Source: Prevotella aff. ruminicola Tc2-24
GTDB lineage: Bacteria; Bacteroidota; Bacteroidia; Bacteroidales; Bacteroidaceae
Direction: 5' to 3'
Length of the DNA stretch: 64,000 bases
NCBI RefSeq assembly: GCF_900110895.1
Contig: NZ_FOIQ01000007.1
Span: 1-64,000 of the forward strand
Shown here: piece after piece, positions 45,581 through 53,746 of the stretch
Numbering within the stretch: the stretch's first letter is position 1
Layout of the letters: every line of letters begins with the position of its first letter
Program-made: the position numbers and the translations under genes
Notes under the pieces: model-generated
The model's input: the letters and a program-made list of their open reading frames with translations, nothing else
Database searches by the model: none
What the model was told of the DNA's origin: nothing

Positions 45581-46424
45581 AGATTTCCGGTTTATATCTG
45601 TGAATATTCTCTTTGTCAAGATGATAAGTAATGATGCTACGTTTCAGACCGTCACGTCTCTGTTCTACAGCTCGTTTCACTTTCAGAATCTCCTCTGCCT
45701 CTACAGTGTGCTCGACATGCACCCCCCGAATAATCCTCAGCCACGAGAATACGGGATAGGCGGTGGACAATGGAAGGGGATAATCATTGAGATGTTTCAG
45801 ATAGGGCGATACATCCCGGATGTCGAGGATAGGGTTCCGCTCCATATAATTCTCTGGATTGCCTGTGTTATAGATCATCAGCACCCCGTAGTCTGTAGGT
45901 GGAGGAGTCATCGATAACTGGTGTAAGCGGATGGTGGTCGAAAGTTGTTGGCTCCATGCCTGTTTGACTTCTCGTAGGAACTCATAATATATGTTTCTGC
46001 TTCTGACAGTGTAGTCACAGTCAATCTGTATCTCCCGGACATTTGGGATGCCGTTGGTTTCATTCATCTGACGGATGCGTCTCACGAGCTTTTCTGCCAG
46101 TCCTTGATGCGACTGATGCATGCAGTCCTCCATGATATAGACAGTCGGGATGATTTCTATATTCCTTGGTAAGGTGTCGCTAAACGATATGGTTGCATTT
46201 GGCATAGGCCCCCGACCCTGTGTCGTGTCCATCACCACATCGAAATATCTGCAGTAGATCTTTTGGATATGGTATTGATTCAGGAATACCCGTTCTGTCG
46301 AGTCGAGCCGGAAGTCGGTGCGCCAATAATAAACGGCGTTCCCTTCTTCTAACTCTTCCTGTCTCTGACAACCTGTCATCAGCAGACAAAGGAATAGACC
46401 TGACCAGATAGTTATTTTCTTCAT
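45558..46424 (-). CDS. Lipoprotein of unknown function with TIM-barrel/DUF3142-like motif
   Basis: This 288-residue protein has a lipoprotein signal (MKKITIWSGLFLCLLMTGC, lipobox MTGC). The mature part contains NVREIQIDCDYTVRSRNIYY near residue 125 and YPLPLSTAYPVFSWLR near residue 217. This resembles the Asp-rich strand and the PLP..YP.F.W block of DUF3142-like TIM-barrel glycosidase relatives. That link is tentative. MKKITIW is chosen over the longer MKGFIMIL because it starts the signal. It is placed 45 bp after murF and overlaps the helical exported gene. Confidence 0.78.
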   Translation of the reverse strand: MKKITIWSGLFLCLLMTGCQRQEELEEGNAVYYWRTDFRLDSTERVFLNQYHIQKIYCRYFDVVMDTTQGRGPMPNATISFSDTLPRNIEIIPTVYIMEDCMHQSHQGLAEKLVRRIRQMNETNGIPNVREIQIDCDYTVRSRNIYYEFLREVKQAWSQQLSTTIRLHQLSMTPPPTDYGVLMIYNTGNPENYMERNPILDIRDVSPYLKHLNDYPLPLSTAYPVFSWLRIIRGVHVEHTVEAEEILKVKRAVEQRRDGLKRSIITYHLDKENIHRYKPEIYEEIYHH

Positions 46425-46469
46425 GATCATCAATGGTAATATCATGATGAAGCCTTTCAACTACGGTAG

Positions 46470-47834
46470 TTATAGTAGTTCCGGCAGTTGGAAAAGCTTG
46501 GTGCCGTTGGAGCCTTTGATCAGAATAGTCTTACCCTCAGGCGATTGTGATGTGATGGCTGTCTTTACCTCCTCCACATCATGGAATTTCCTAAAATCGC
46601 AGTTGGTCTTGGCAAACTCGTCGCCGACGAGCCAGACATCCTCAAGGTCCATTTTCTTTAGATAATCAATAACATGCTGGTGCTCTTCGACGGAAGCGTC
46701 GCCAAGCTCACGCATGTCACCAAGAATCACCATTTTATGGTCTGCTTGTATCATCTGGAAATTCTCTAGTGCGGCAGTCATACTTGACGGATTGGCATTG
46801 TAAGCATCGACGATGAGGCGGTTGTTCTTGGTGACAGTCATCTGCGAACGATTATTACTCGGAACGTAGTCCTCCAGTGCCGCACAGATCTTCTTGCGAT
46901 CGACACCGAAGTTAATGCCTACGGCGATAGCCGCCAACAGATTGTCGATGTTGTACGAGCCCACGAGTTGGGTCTGTACCTTGTGCCATTTTGTGGAACG
47001 GCCCTCTTCTTCGAGTGTCATCAATGGTTCGCGCCAACGGAACTTGAGGAATGGATCATTGGCAGTAATCTCACCGCTAATGCACGTATATTGGTTCTCT
47101 GGATCGGTGGAGTACGGACTGATCCATATATCCTCGTCCTCCCCGATCTGATCGATGAGATATTCATTGTCGGCATTGAGGAAGATGAGAGCGTCCTCTT
47201 GGGTGCGAAGAAAGTCATAGAGCTCACATTTCGTCTTGATGACTCCCTCGAAGGAACCGAAGCCCTGCAAATGAGCCCTACCCACATTCGTAATTAGACC
47301 ACAGGTTGGTTCGGCAGTCTCGGCAAGTGTCTTGATGTCACCAGGGTGACTGGCTCCCATTTCGATAACAGCGATCTCATGCTCCTTCGTCAGACGGAAG
47401 AGCGTCTTGGGTACGCCGACATCGTTGTTGAAGTTTCCTTGTGTATAGAGCACATTATATTTCTGTGAGAGAACAGCGGCAATCAACTCTTTCGTAGTCG
47501 TCTTACCGTTGGTGCCGGTGATGCCGATTACTGGGATGTCGAACTGGCGACGGTGCTCACGGGCAAGATCCTTGAAAGTCTGCAAACAGTCGTCGACAAG
47601 GATAAACTGTCCACTATGGTCGCCCGATTGTTGCTCTTTGGCGATTCCCGGGTCATCGACAATCGCATAGGCACATCCTTTTTCTAAGGCAGCCTCGGCA
47701 AACTTGTTCCCGTCGAACGATTCTCCCTTCAACGCCAAGAAGATACTTCCCTCCGGACAGTCTCGACTGTCGGTCGTGATGCAGGGATGTTGCAGATACA
47801 GCTGATACAGTTCCTTGATATCCATCGTCTTCAC
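46470..47834 (-). CDS. murF: UDP-N-acetylmuramoyl-tripeptide--D-alanyl-D-alanine ligase
   Basis: This 454-residue cytoplasmic ligase adds D-Ala-D-Ala to the UDP-muramyl tripeptide, the last soluble step of the peptidoglycan precursor. The N-terminal TTDSRDCPEGSIFLALKG, ATP loop GITGTNGKTTTKELI near residue 104, GASHPGDIKTL and NNRSQMTVTKNN segments are standard. DAYNANPSSMTAALENF marks the C-terminal domain. The meso-DAP in its substrate comes from DapL and DapF, both in this window. An ATG at 47825 (MDIKELY) is also possible. Confidence 0.96.
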   Translation of the reverse strand: MKTMDIKELYQLYLQHPCITTDSRDCPEGSIFLALKGESFDGNKFAEAALEKGCAYAIVDDPGIAKEQQSGDHSGQFILVDDCLQTFKDLAREHRRQFDIPVIGITGTNGKTTTKELIAAVLSQKYNVLYTQGNFNNDVGVPKTLFRLTKEHEIAVIEMGASHPGDIKTLAETAEPTCGLITNVGRAHLQGFGSFEGVIKTKCELYDFLRTQEDALIFLNADNEYLIDQIGEDEDIWISPYSTDPENQYTCISGEITANDPFLKFRWREPLMTLEEEGRSTKWHKVQTQLVGSYNIDNLLAAIAVGINFGVDRKKICAALEDYVPSNNRSQMTVTKNNRLIVDAYNANPSSMTAALENFQMIQADHKMVILGDMRELGDASVEEHQHVIDYLKKMDLEDVWLVGDEFAKTNCDFRKFHDVEEVKTAITSQSPEGKTILIKGSNGTKLFQLPELL

Positions 47835-47844
47835 TATTTTTTGT

Positions 47845-47853
47845 GCAAAATTA
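47845..47853 (-). promoter_or_regulatory. -7 box (TAATTTTGC) of murF
   Basis: The minus strand reads TAATTTTGC 10 nt before the ATG at 47834. With such a short leader the second ATG at 47825 may be the real start. Confidence 0.55.
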
Positions 47854-47897
47854 CAAAAAAACTATGAACTATGAACCATCAATTATGAATTATTTCG

Positions 47898-47906
47898 TAT
47901 CTTTGT
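47898..47906 (+). promoter_or_regulatory. -7 box (TATCTTTGT) of folP
   Basis: TATCTTTGT is only eight bases before the ATG at 47914, which argues for the ATG at 47923 as the start. Confidence 0.5.
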
Positions 47907-47922
47907 AGGCGATATGGACTAT

Positions 47923-48714
47923 ATGATAAATGTACACGGCAGGCTGATGGACTTGTCGGAACCACAAGTGATGGGTATCCTGAACGTGACACCCGACTCT
48001 TTCTATGCTGGAAGCCGAAAACAGACAGAGCGGGAGATAGCTGAACGAGTCCATCAGATCATAGAGCAAGGAGGGACGATGATAGATGTCGGCGGATGTT
48101 CTACCCGCCCTGGTTGTCAGGTCGTATCGGAACAGGAGGAGATGGAACGGTTGCGTTTCGGCCTTGGTATTGTGCGTCGCGAAATCCCTGATGCTGTTGT
48201 TTCTGTTGATACATTTCGTCCCGATGTGGCACGTATGACCGTGGAGGAGTATGGTGCCGATATTATCAACGATGTCAGTGAGGGCTCTACAGAGATGTTC
48301 CGGATGGTTTCTCGTCTGCGCGTACCTTATATATTAATGTCTGTCCGACCGACAATGCGAGAGATGTTGCTCTCGTTTGCCCAAGAGGTACAGCAGTTGC
48401 GCGATTTGGGTGTGAATGATATCATTCTCGATCCCGGCTTTGGTTTTGGGAAGTCGTTAGAACAGAACTATCAGGTGATGGGTGAACTGGAGAAACTGCA
48501 GGTCTTGGATCTTCCTGTGCTTGTGGGAGTGTCTCGTAAATCAATGATATTCAGACTTTTTGGATGTACCCCAATGGAGTCCTTGAATGGAACGTCTGCC
48601 CTTAACACTATCTCACTGATGAAGGGGGCGAGCATTCTTCGTGTGCATGATGTGAGTGAGGCTGTGGAGTGTTGCAAGATAGTCCAGTCGTTAACGGTCA
48701 AAAATCAAGAATAG
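47923..48714 (+). CDS. folP: Dihydropteroate synthase
   Basis: This 263-residue enzyme joins p-aminobenzoate to hydroxymethyl-dihydropterin in folate synthesis. It is the target of sulfonamides. MGILNVTPDSFYAG and IDVGGCSTRPGCQVV near the N-terminus are the two pterin/sulfa loops. VSVDTFRPDVARM, DIINDVSEGS and LDPGFGFGKSLEQNY are the remaining conserved strands. The start at 47914 is possible, but the -7 box lies too close. The stop abuts the cdaA ATG with no gap, indicating coupling. Confidence 0.94.
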   Translation: MINVHGRLMDLSEPQVMGILNVTPDSFYAGSRKQTEREIAERVHQIIEQGGTMIDVGGCSTRPGCQVVSEQEEMERLRFGLGIVRREIPDAVVSVDTFRPDVARMTVEEYGADIINDVSEGSTEMFRMVSRLRVPYILMSVRPTMREMLLSFAQEVQQLRDLGVNDIILDPGFGFGKSLEQNYQVMGELEKLQVLDLPVLVGVSRKSMIFRLFGCTPMESLNGTSALNTISLMKGASILRVHDVSEAVECCKIVQSLTVKNQE

Positions 48715-49494
48715 ATGTTTTTTGAGTTCGGACTGAAAGATATTATTGACATTCTGTTGGTAGCGCTGACGCTTTACTATATCTACCGACTGATGCGTGA
48801 GTCGCGTTCGCTGAACGTGTTCATCGGCATCATGGTGTTTGTCATCTGCTGGCTTTTCGTGTCGCAGGTATTACAGATGCGTCTACTGGGGTCTATCCTC
48901 GACAAACTTGTCAGTGTGGGTGTCATAGCCTTGATCGTGCTCTTTCAGGACGATATCCGGAAGTTCCTATATAATTTGGGCGCCCACCGTCGTATAAGGG
49001 CATTCTCTCAGTTCTTTACTTCTACGAAAGGTAAGGAAAAAGGACGGCGCGACGTCAAGGAGACGATTATGCCAATCGTGATGTCGTCGATGAACATGAG
49101 TAAGGCCAAGGTCGGCGCCTTGATTGTCTTGGAGCGGACAGTGCTTCTGGATGATATTGTTGTTACGGGCGACCAGATTGACGCGGTCATTAATCAGCGC
49201 TTGATAGAGAATATCTTCTTTAAGAATTCACCTTTGCACGACGGAGCCGTCGTCATATCGAAGAAACGTATTAAAGCGGCAGGATGTATTTTGCCCGTCA
49301 GTCATGACTTGGACATCCCCAAAGAATTGGGTCTTCGTCATCGTGCAGCCATGGGTGTCTCTCAGGAGAGCGATGCTGTAGCTGTTGTTGTCTCAGAGGA
49401 GACGGGAGCCATCTCTGTTGCTGTCAGGGGCGAGTTCCGCCTCCGGCTTTCGGCAGAGGAGTTGGAGAGTATACTGACTAAGGAATTAGAGTAA
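48715..49494 (+). CDS. cdaA: Diadenylate cyclase (CdaA type)
   Basis: This 259-residue membrane enzyme makes c-di-AMP from two ATP. It has three N-terminal helices (DIIDILLVALTLYYIYRL, VFIGIMVFVICWLFVSQVL, VSVGVIALIVLFQDDIRKFL). The DAC domain has its two catalytic motifs, LHDGAVVI near residue 178 and GLRHRAAMG near residue 208. c-di-AMP controls cell-wall and potassium homeostasis. It begins directly after the folP stop, a conserved pairing in Bacteroidota, and is probably cotranscribed with pta and ackA (23-bp gap). Confidence 0.95.
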   Translation: MFFEFGLKDIIDILLVALTLYYIYRLMRESRSLNVFIGIMVFVICWLFVSQVLQMRLLGSILDKLVSVGVIALIVLFQDDIRKFLYNLGAHRRIRAFSQFFTSTKGKEKGRRDVKETIMPIVMSSMNMSKAKVGALIVLERTVLLDDIVVTGDQIDAVINQRLIENIFFKNSPLHDGAVVISKKRIKAAGCILPVSHDLDIPKELGLRHRAAMGVSQESDAVAVVVSEETGAISVAVRGEFRLRLSAEELESILTKELE

Positions 49495-49517
49495 TTTTTT
49501 AATATAAAAAACAAACG

Positions 49518-50528
49518 ATGGATTTATTAGGTCAAATTGTAGCGCGTGCAAAATCTAACAAGCAGCGCATCGTGCTCCCCGAGGCAACAGAGGAGCGTAC
49601 ACTTCGTGCAGCCGATAAAGTGCTGGCTGACGATGTTGCAGACATCATCCTGATTGGTAATCCCGATGAGATCAACAAACTCGCAGCAGAATGGGGACTG
49701 ACGAGTATTGGAAAGGCAACTATTATTAATCCGGAAACTAGTCCGAAAGCAGAAGAGTATGCAGAGAAGTTGGCTGAGCTCCGTAAGAGTAAGGGCATGA
49801 CTATTGAGGAAGCCCGTAAGCTTGTGAAGAACCCCTTGTATTTCGGATGTATGATTATTAAGACAGAAGGCGCTGATGGTCAGATTAGTGGTGCCCTGTC
49901 GACGACGGGCGACACCCTGCGCCCGGCACTTCAGATTATCAAGTGTGCCCCTGGTATCACCTGTGTCAGCGGTGGTCTGCTGCTGATCTCCAAGGAGAAA
50001 CAATATGGTGAGGATGGCGTGCTTGTCGTCGGTGATGTCGCCGTGACACCGATGCCTGATGCCGCTCAGCTGTCTCAGATCGCTGTCTGCACCGCTCAGA
50101 CAGCTAAGTCGGTGGCCGGATTTGCCGAGCCTCGCGTGGCTATGCTGAGTTTCTCGACAAAGGGATCTGCTAAGCACGAAGTCTGCGACAAGGTCATTGA
50201 GGCTACCCGTCTGGCAAAGGAACTCGATCCTACGTTGAAGATCGACGGAGAACTGCAGGCTGATGCTGCTCTTGTGCCCAGCGTGGGCGCAAAGAAAGCG
50301 CCCGGCTCCGATATCGCTGGTAAGGCTAATGTCTTGGTGTTCCCGAATCTCGAGGTCGGAAACATCGGTTATAAGATGGTTCAGCGTCTGGGTGATGCTA
50401 TTGCCATCGGTCCGATCCTCCAGGGTATCGCACGTCCTGTGAATGATCTCTCTCGCGGATGTTCCGTGGATGATATCTATTATATGGTGGCCATCACGGC
50501 TTGTCAGGCTATGGATGCCAAAAAGTAA
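49518..50528 (+). CDS. pta: Phosphate acetyltransferase
   Basis: This 336-residue enzyme converts acetyl-CoA to acetyl phosphate. It is the short form without the DRTGG/P-loop domain. QRIVLPEATEERTLRAADKV at the N-terminus and GALSTTGDTLRPALQIIK near residue 122 are conserved, as is SFSTKGSAKHEVCDKV. It is followed by ackA nine bases later. Together they make acetate and ATP, the main energy-yielding end of fermentation. Confidence 0.96.
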   Translation: MDLLGQIVARAKSNKQRIVLPEATEERTLRAADKVLADDVADIILIGNPDEINKLAAEWGLTSIGKATIINPETSPKAEEYAEKLAELRKSKGMTIEEARKLVKNPLYFGCMIIKTEGADGQISGALSTTGDTLRPALQIIKCAPGITCVSGGLLLISKEKQYGEDGVLVVGDVAVTPMPDAAQLSQIAVCTAQTAKSVAGFAEPRVAMLSFSTKGSAKHEVCDKVIEATRLAKELDPTLKIDGELQADAALVPSVGAKKAPGSDIAGKANVLVFPNLEVGNIGYKMVQRLGDAIAIGPILQGIARPVNDLSRGCSVDDIYYMVAITACQAMDAKK

Positions 50529-50537
50529 TTTGAAAGT

Positions 50538-51728
50538 ATGAAGATATTAGTGCTGAATTGTGGCTCGTCATCCATCAAGTACGCATTGTATAATATGGAT
50601 GATAAGAGCGTGATGACGTCGGGTGGCGCTGAGCGTGTGGGACTCGACAACGCTTTTGTGAAAGTGAAGTTGCCAAATGGTGAGAAGAAACAGATTATGC
50701 ATGATATCCCCGAGCATACGGAGGGCGTGAAATTCATCTTCTCGTTGTTGACCGACCCTGAGATAGGCGTGATCAAGTCGCTTGATGAGATTGATGCGGT
50801 TGGCCATCGTATGGTACATGGCGGAGAGAAGTTTAATAAGTCGGTCATCCTGACCGACGAGGTGCTGAAGGCTTTCGAAGAGTGCTCTGATCTGGCTCCG
50901 CTGCATAACCCCGCCAATCTGAAAGGAGTTAATGCCGTCAAAGAGTTGATGCCAGGTCTGCCCCAGGTGGGTGTGTTTGATACGGCATTCCATCAGACGA
51001 TGCCACCGAAGGCATTCATGTATGCTATTCCTTATGAGCTGTATGAGAAATACGGCATCCGTCGTTATGGATTCCATGGCACCTCTCATCGTTATGTCTC
51101 GCAGCGTGCCTGTGAGTTCCTGGGTATCAAGCCGGAGGGAACAAAGATGATTACCTGTCATGTAGGTAATGGTGGCTCTCTTGCTGCCATTGTCGATGGA
51201 AAGTGCATTGACACGTCCATGGGTCTTACCCCATTGGAGGGTCTTGTGATGGGTACCCGTGCCGGTGATATTGATGGAGGTGCAGTAACCTTCATCGAAA
51301 AGAAACTTGGTCTTGATGCCGATGGTATGTCCAACCTGTTGAATAAGCAGAGTGGAGTGGCTGGTATCACTGGTGGTTCCAGCGATATGCGCGATGTTGA
51401 GAATGCTGCCAAGGAGGGTAATCCCCGTGCTAGACTTGCTCAAGAGATGTATTTCTATCGTATCAAGAAATATATTGGTGCCTATGCTGCGGCCATGGGT
51501 GGGCTCGACGTTATCGTCTTTACTGCTGGTGTCGGAGAGAATCAGGTCAGCATGCGCTCTGAGGTGTGCAAGAATATGGAGTTCCTCGGTGTGAAGTTCG
51601 ACGAGTCAAAGAACAGCGCACGTGGTGAGGAGGCAATCATCTCTGCCGATGACTCGAAGGTGAAGGTGGTTGTCATCCCGACCGATGAAGAGTTGATGAT
51701 TGCTACCGACACGATGAATCTTCTGTAA
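50538..51728 (+). CDS. ackA: Acetate kinase
   Basis: This 396-residue enzyme makes ATP and acetate from acetyl phosphate. MKILVLNCGSSSIKYALYNM is the first phosphate loop. FHGTSHRYVSQRA and HVGNGGSLAAIVDGK are acetokinase signatures. MGTRAGDIDGG, RSEVCKNMEFLGV and IPTDEELMIATDT near the C-terminus complete it. The operon ends at the terminator at 51755-51785. Confidence 0.97.
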   Translation: MKILVLNCGSSSIKYALYNMDDKSVMTSGGAERVGLDNAFVKVKLPNGEKKQIMHDIPEHTEGVKFIFSLLTDPEIGVIKSLDEIDAVGHRMVHGGEKFNKSVILTDEVLKAFEECSDLAPLHNPANLKGVNAVKELMPGLPQVGVFDTAFHQTMPPKAFMYAIPYELYEKYGIRRYGFHGTSHRYVSQRACEFLGIKPEGTKMITCHVGNGGSLAAIVDGKCIDTSMGLTPLEGLVMGTRAGDIDGGAVTFIEKKLGLDADGMSNLLNKQSGVAGITGGSSDMRDVENAAKEGNPRARLAQEMYFYRIKKYIGAYAAAMGGLDVIVFTAGVGENQVSMRSEVCKNMEFLGVKFDESKNSARGEEAIISADDSKVKVVVIPTDEELMIATDTMNLL

Positions 51729-51754
51729 TCGTACGATGGTAACATCTGATAATC

Positions 51755-51785
51755 AAGGGTAGTCCTTCATGGGCTACCCTTTTTC
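51755..51785 (+). terminator. Terminator after ackA
   Basis: AAGGGTAG pairs with CTACCCTT around an 11-nt loop and is followed by TTTTC. It closes the folP-cdaA-pta-ackA run. Confidence 0.85.
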
Positions 51786-51868
51786 TGTGTCTGAGCAGAC
51801 AGGGATATGTATTTGTCAGTTTCTTATAAAAAAATTACAAAAAATGCAAGAAGTAACAAAAAAAAGAT

Positions 51869-51877
51869 TAATTTTGC
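51869..51877 (+). promoter_or_regulatory. -7 box (TAATTTTGC) of the CotH pair
   Basis: TAATTTTGC lies about 100 nt before the ATG at 51977. The intervening leader carries an in-frame upstream ATG (51920) with no conserved sequence. Confidence 0.55.
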
Positions 51878-51976
51878 ATCGCACTATGGACTTTGCCGAT
51901 TACTAACACTTGTGGAACGATGGAGTCTGTTGTGGTAGTACGTAAATATGTTTATGGTCAAATATTAGGATTAGAA

Positions 51977-53701
51977 ATGAAGAAGTTTGTTTTTTTCTGT
52001 ATGGCGTTACTTTGCTTCTCAGCATGTAAGACGGATCTTTCAGAGATTGAGGAGCGAATTGATGAGATAGAAAGACAAGGCAAGAATCTTGAGCAGCAGG
52101 GTAAGAACCTTGAGCAACAGGGAAAGGATCTTGAGAACAAAAGTAAGGATCTTGAGCAACAGGGTCAGGACTTGGCTGGTGAAACAGAGAGGCTGCAGAA
52201 TGATTTGGACAATACCCAGAACCGGATAGACGAGATAGAGAAGGAGATGAATAAGGTAGAGCCGAAGTTGCTCTCTATGGAATTCCTGGCTTCTGAGAAT
52301 CCGCTCCTACTCGTGGAGAATACACGGTGCGATATCAGTGCCGATGGTATTGTGGAGTGCTGGGTCGTCAATATTATGAGTTCCAAAAAACTTATTCCTC
52401 ATTTCACTTATCAGGGAGAGAACGTCACGATTGGTGGCAAGGCTGTTGAGAGTGGCGTCACGGAGGTTGACTTCAGTCAGCCTGTCGTCATGACCATCAC
52501 TTCATCTGACAAGACGAAGGATTATACTATTAATGTCCACTCGTACACAGGTCTGCCTATCCTTTGGATTGAGACCATGAACAGAAGTCAGGTCTCTGTT
52601 GTCGAGAGATTCTATAATGCCCAGTTCAAGCTGGCAGAGAACGTGACAACCCGTTCTTCCGGAAGTGTAATTGAGGCAAGTGGAAAGATTAAAGGTATTG
52701 GCTCAACACAGTGGTGGAAACCTAACCTGACGGGCAAGACATACACGGAACTATGGAAGAATACTTACGAACTCCAGTTCAATGGTGTCATCTCGGTACT
52801 GGACGAGGCGAAGAATAAGGCTTGGGCACTTATTCCTAATGCCGATGATATCACGATGCTTCGTAATCAGACCGCCTATGCTATGGGAAAGATCAGTAAG
52901 TTGGCGTTTACACCGCGTTTCCATTATGTCGATGTCATGATGAATGGGGTTTACTTTGGTACCTATATGATTGGTGATAAGATTGAGGTGGGGGCCGACA
53001 GAGTCAATATTAGTAAAGACGGCTTTATCCTGAAGATTGACGCAAAGACCTCTGGTACGAACTTCAGTGCACAGACCATCGAGAAACCGCTGAGCATCAT
53101 TGCTCCGAGCGTGAGCTCTGGGGATGCGAACTATAAATATATCAAGAATTTCATTACGACAGCGGAAGATGCTCTCTTCTCGGAGGATTTCACCAATACC
53201 TCTACCGGATGGCAGAAATATCTTGATATGGACTCTTTCGTTGACTGGTATCTGATCAATGAGATTGCCAAGAACTCAAACGGCGCCTTTGCTGCCGACT
53301 GCTATATGACTCTTGAGCGGGATGGTAAATTAAAGATGGGTCCGATATGGAACTTTGAGAATGCTTTCGGAAATGTGAAGAATACCAGTTCGAATGGCTT
53401 TGTCGTAAAGAACTCAAACTGGTATGCTCGTCTGTTCAAGGATCCAGCATTCGTGACTAAAGTGAAGGAACGCTTCAACTATTTCTATAAGCAGCGTAAC
53501 ACGATTCTGTCGGAGATTAATTCCAACGCCCAGTATCTGCGCTATTCTGTACGAGAGAACTCCAACAAATGGGAGGTGTTCGACTCTTATAAGTCGTATA
53601 GCTCCGATGTCTCAGTGATGTATCAGAATGCCGTGGGATCTATGAAGTCATGGCTGGATAAACGGATGACATGGCTGAAAGGTGAGTTTGATAAGATGTA
53701 A
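51977..53701 (+). CDS. CotH-like lipoprotein 1 (probable pseudokinase) with coiled-coil stalk
   Basis: The 574-residue protein has a lipoprotein signal (MKKFVFFCMALLCFSAC, Cys17), a coiled coil of exact heptads (K(N/D)LEQQG units, about residues 35-65), an Ig-like beta domain (about 92-190) and a CotH domain (195-574). Real CotH kinases have a GRGNSTW segment, a KKPYRLKF lysine and a WDFD metal site. Here these read GIGSTQW, NTYELQF and WNFE (Trp458-Glu461), so the catalytic residues look lost. It may be a substrate-binding or regulatory partner of copy 2. I start at MKKF, where the signal begins. The next gene starts 45 bp later. Confidence 0.85.
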   Translation: MKKFVFFCMALLCFSACKTDLSEIEERIDEIERQGKNLEQQGKNLEQQGKDLENKSKDLEQQGQDLAGETERLQNDLDNTQNRIDEIEKEMNKVEPKLLSMEFLASENPLLLVENTRCDISADGIVECWVVNIMSSKKLIPHFTYQGENVTIGGKAVESGVTEVDFSQPVVMTITSSDKTKDYTINVHSYTGLPILWIETMNRSQVSVVERFYNAQFKLAENVTTRSSGSVIEASGKIKGIGSTQWWKPNLTGKTYTELWKNTYELQFNGVISVLDEAKNKAWALIPNADDITMLRNQTAYAMGKISKLAFTPRFHYVDVMMNGVYFGTYMIGDKIEVGADRVNISKDGFILKIDAKTSGTNFSAQTIEKPLSIIAPSVSSGDANYKYIKNFITTAEDALFSEDFTNTSTGWQKYLDMDSFVDWYLINEIAKNSNGAFAADCYMTLERDGKLKMGPIWNFENAFGNVKNTSSNGFVVKNSNWYARLFKDPAFVTKVKERFNYFYKQRNTILSEINSNAQYLRYSVRENSNKWEVFDSYKSYSSDVSVMYQNAVGSMKSWLDKRMTWLKGEFDKM

Positions 53702-53746
53702 GGCTTTGGCCGACGGATATTGGTGATGTTTATCTAATTCAAGAAG

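Noticed and set aside
52070-52175. Tandem 21-bp DNA repeats as a possible CRISPR or minisatellite
   Set aside because: They are in frame and encode a heptad coiled coil in the CotH-like lipoprotein; there are no spacers.
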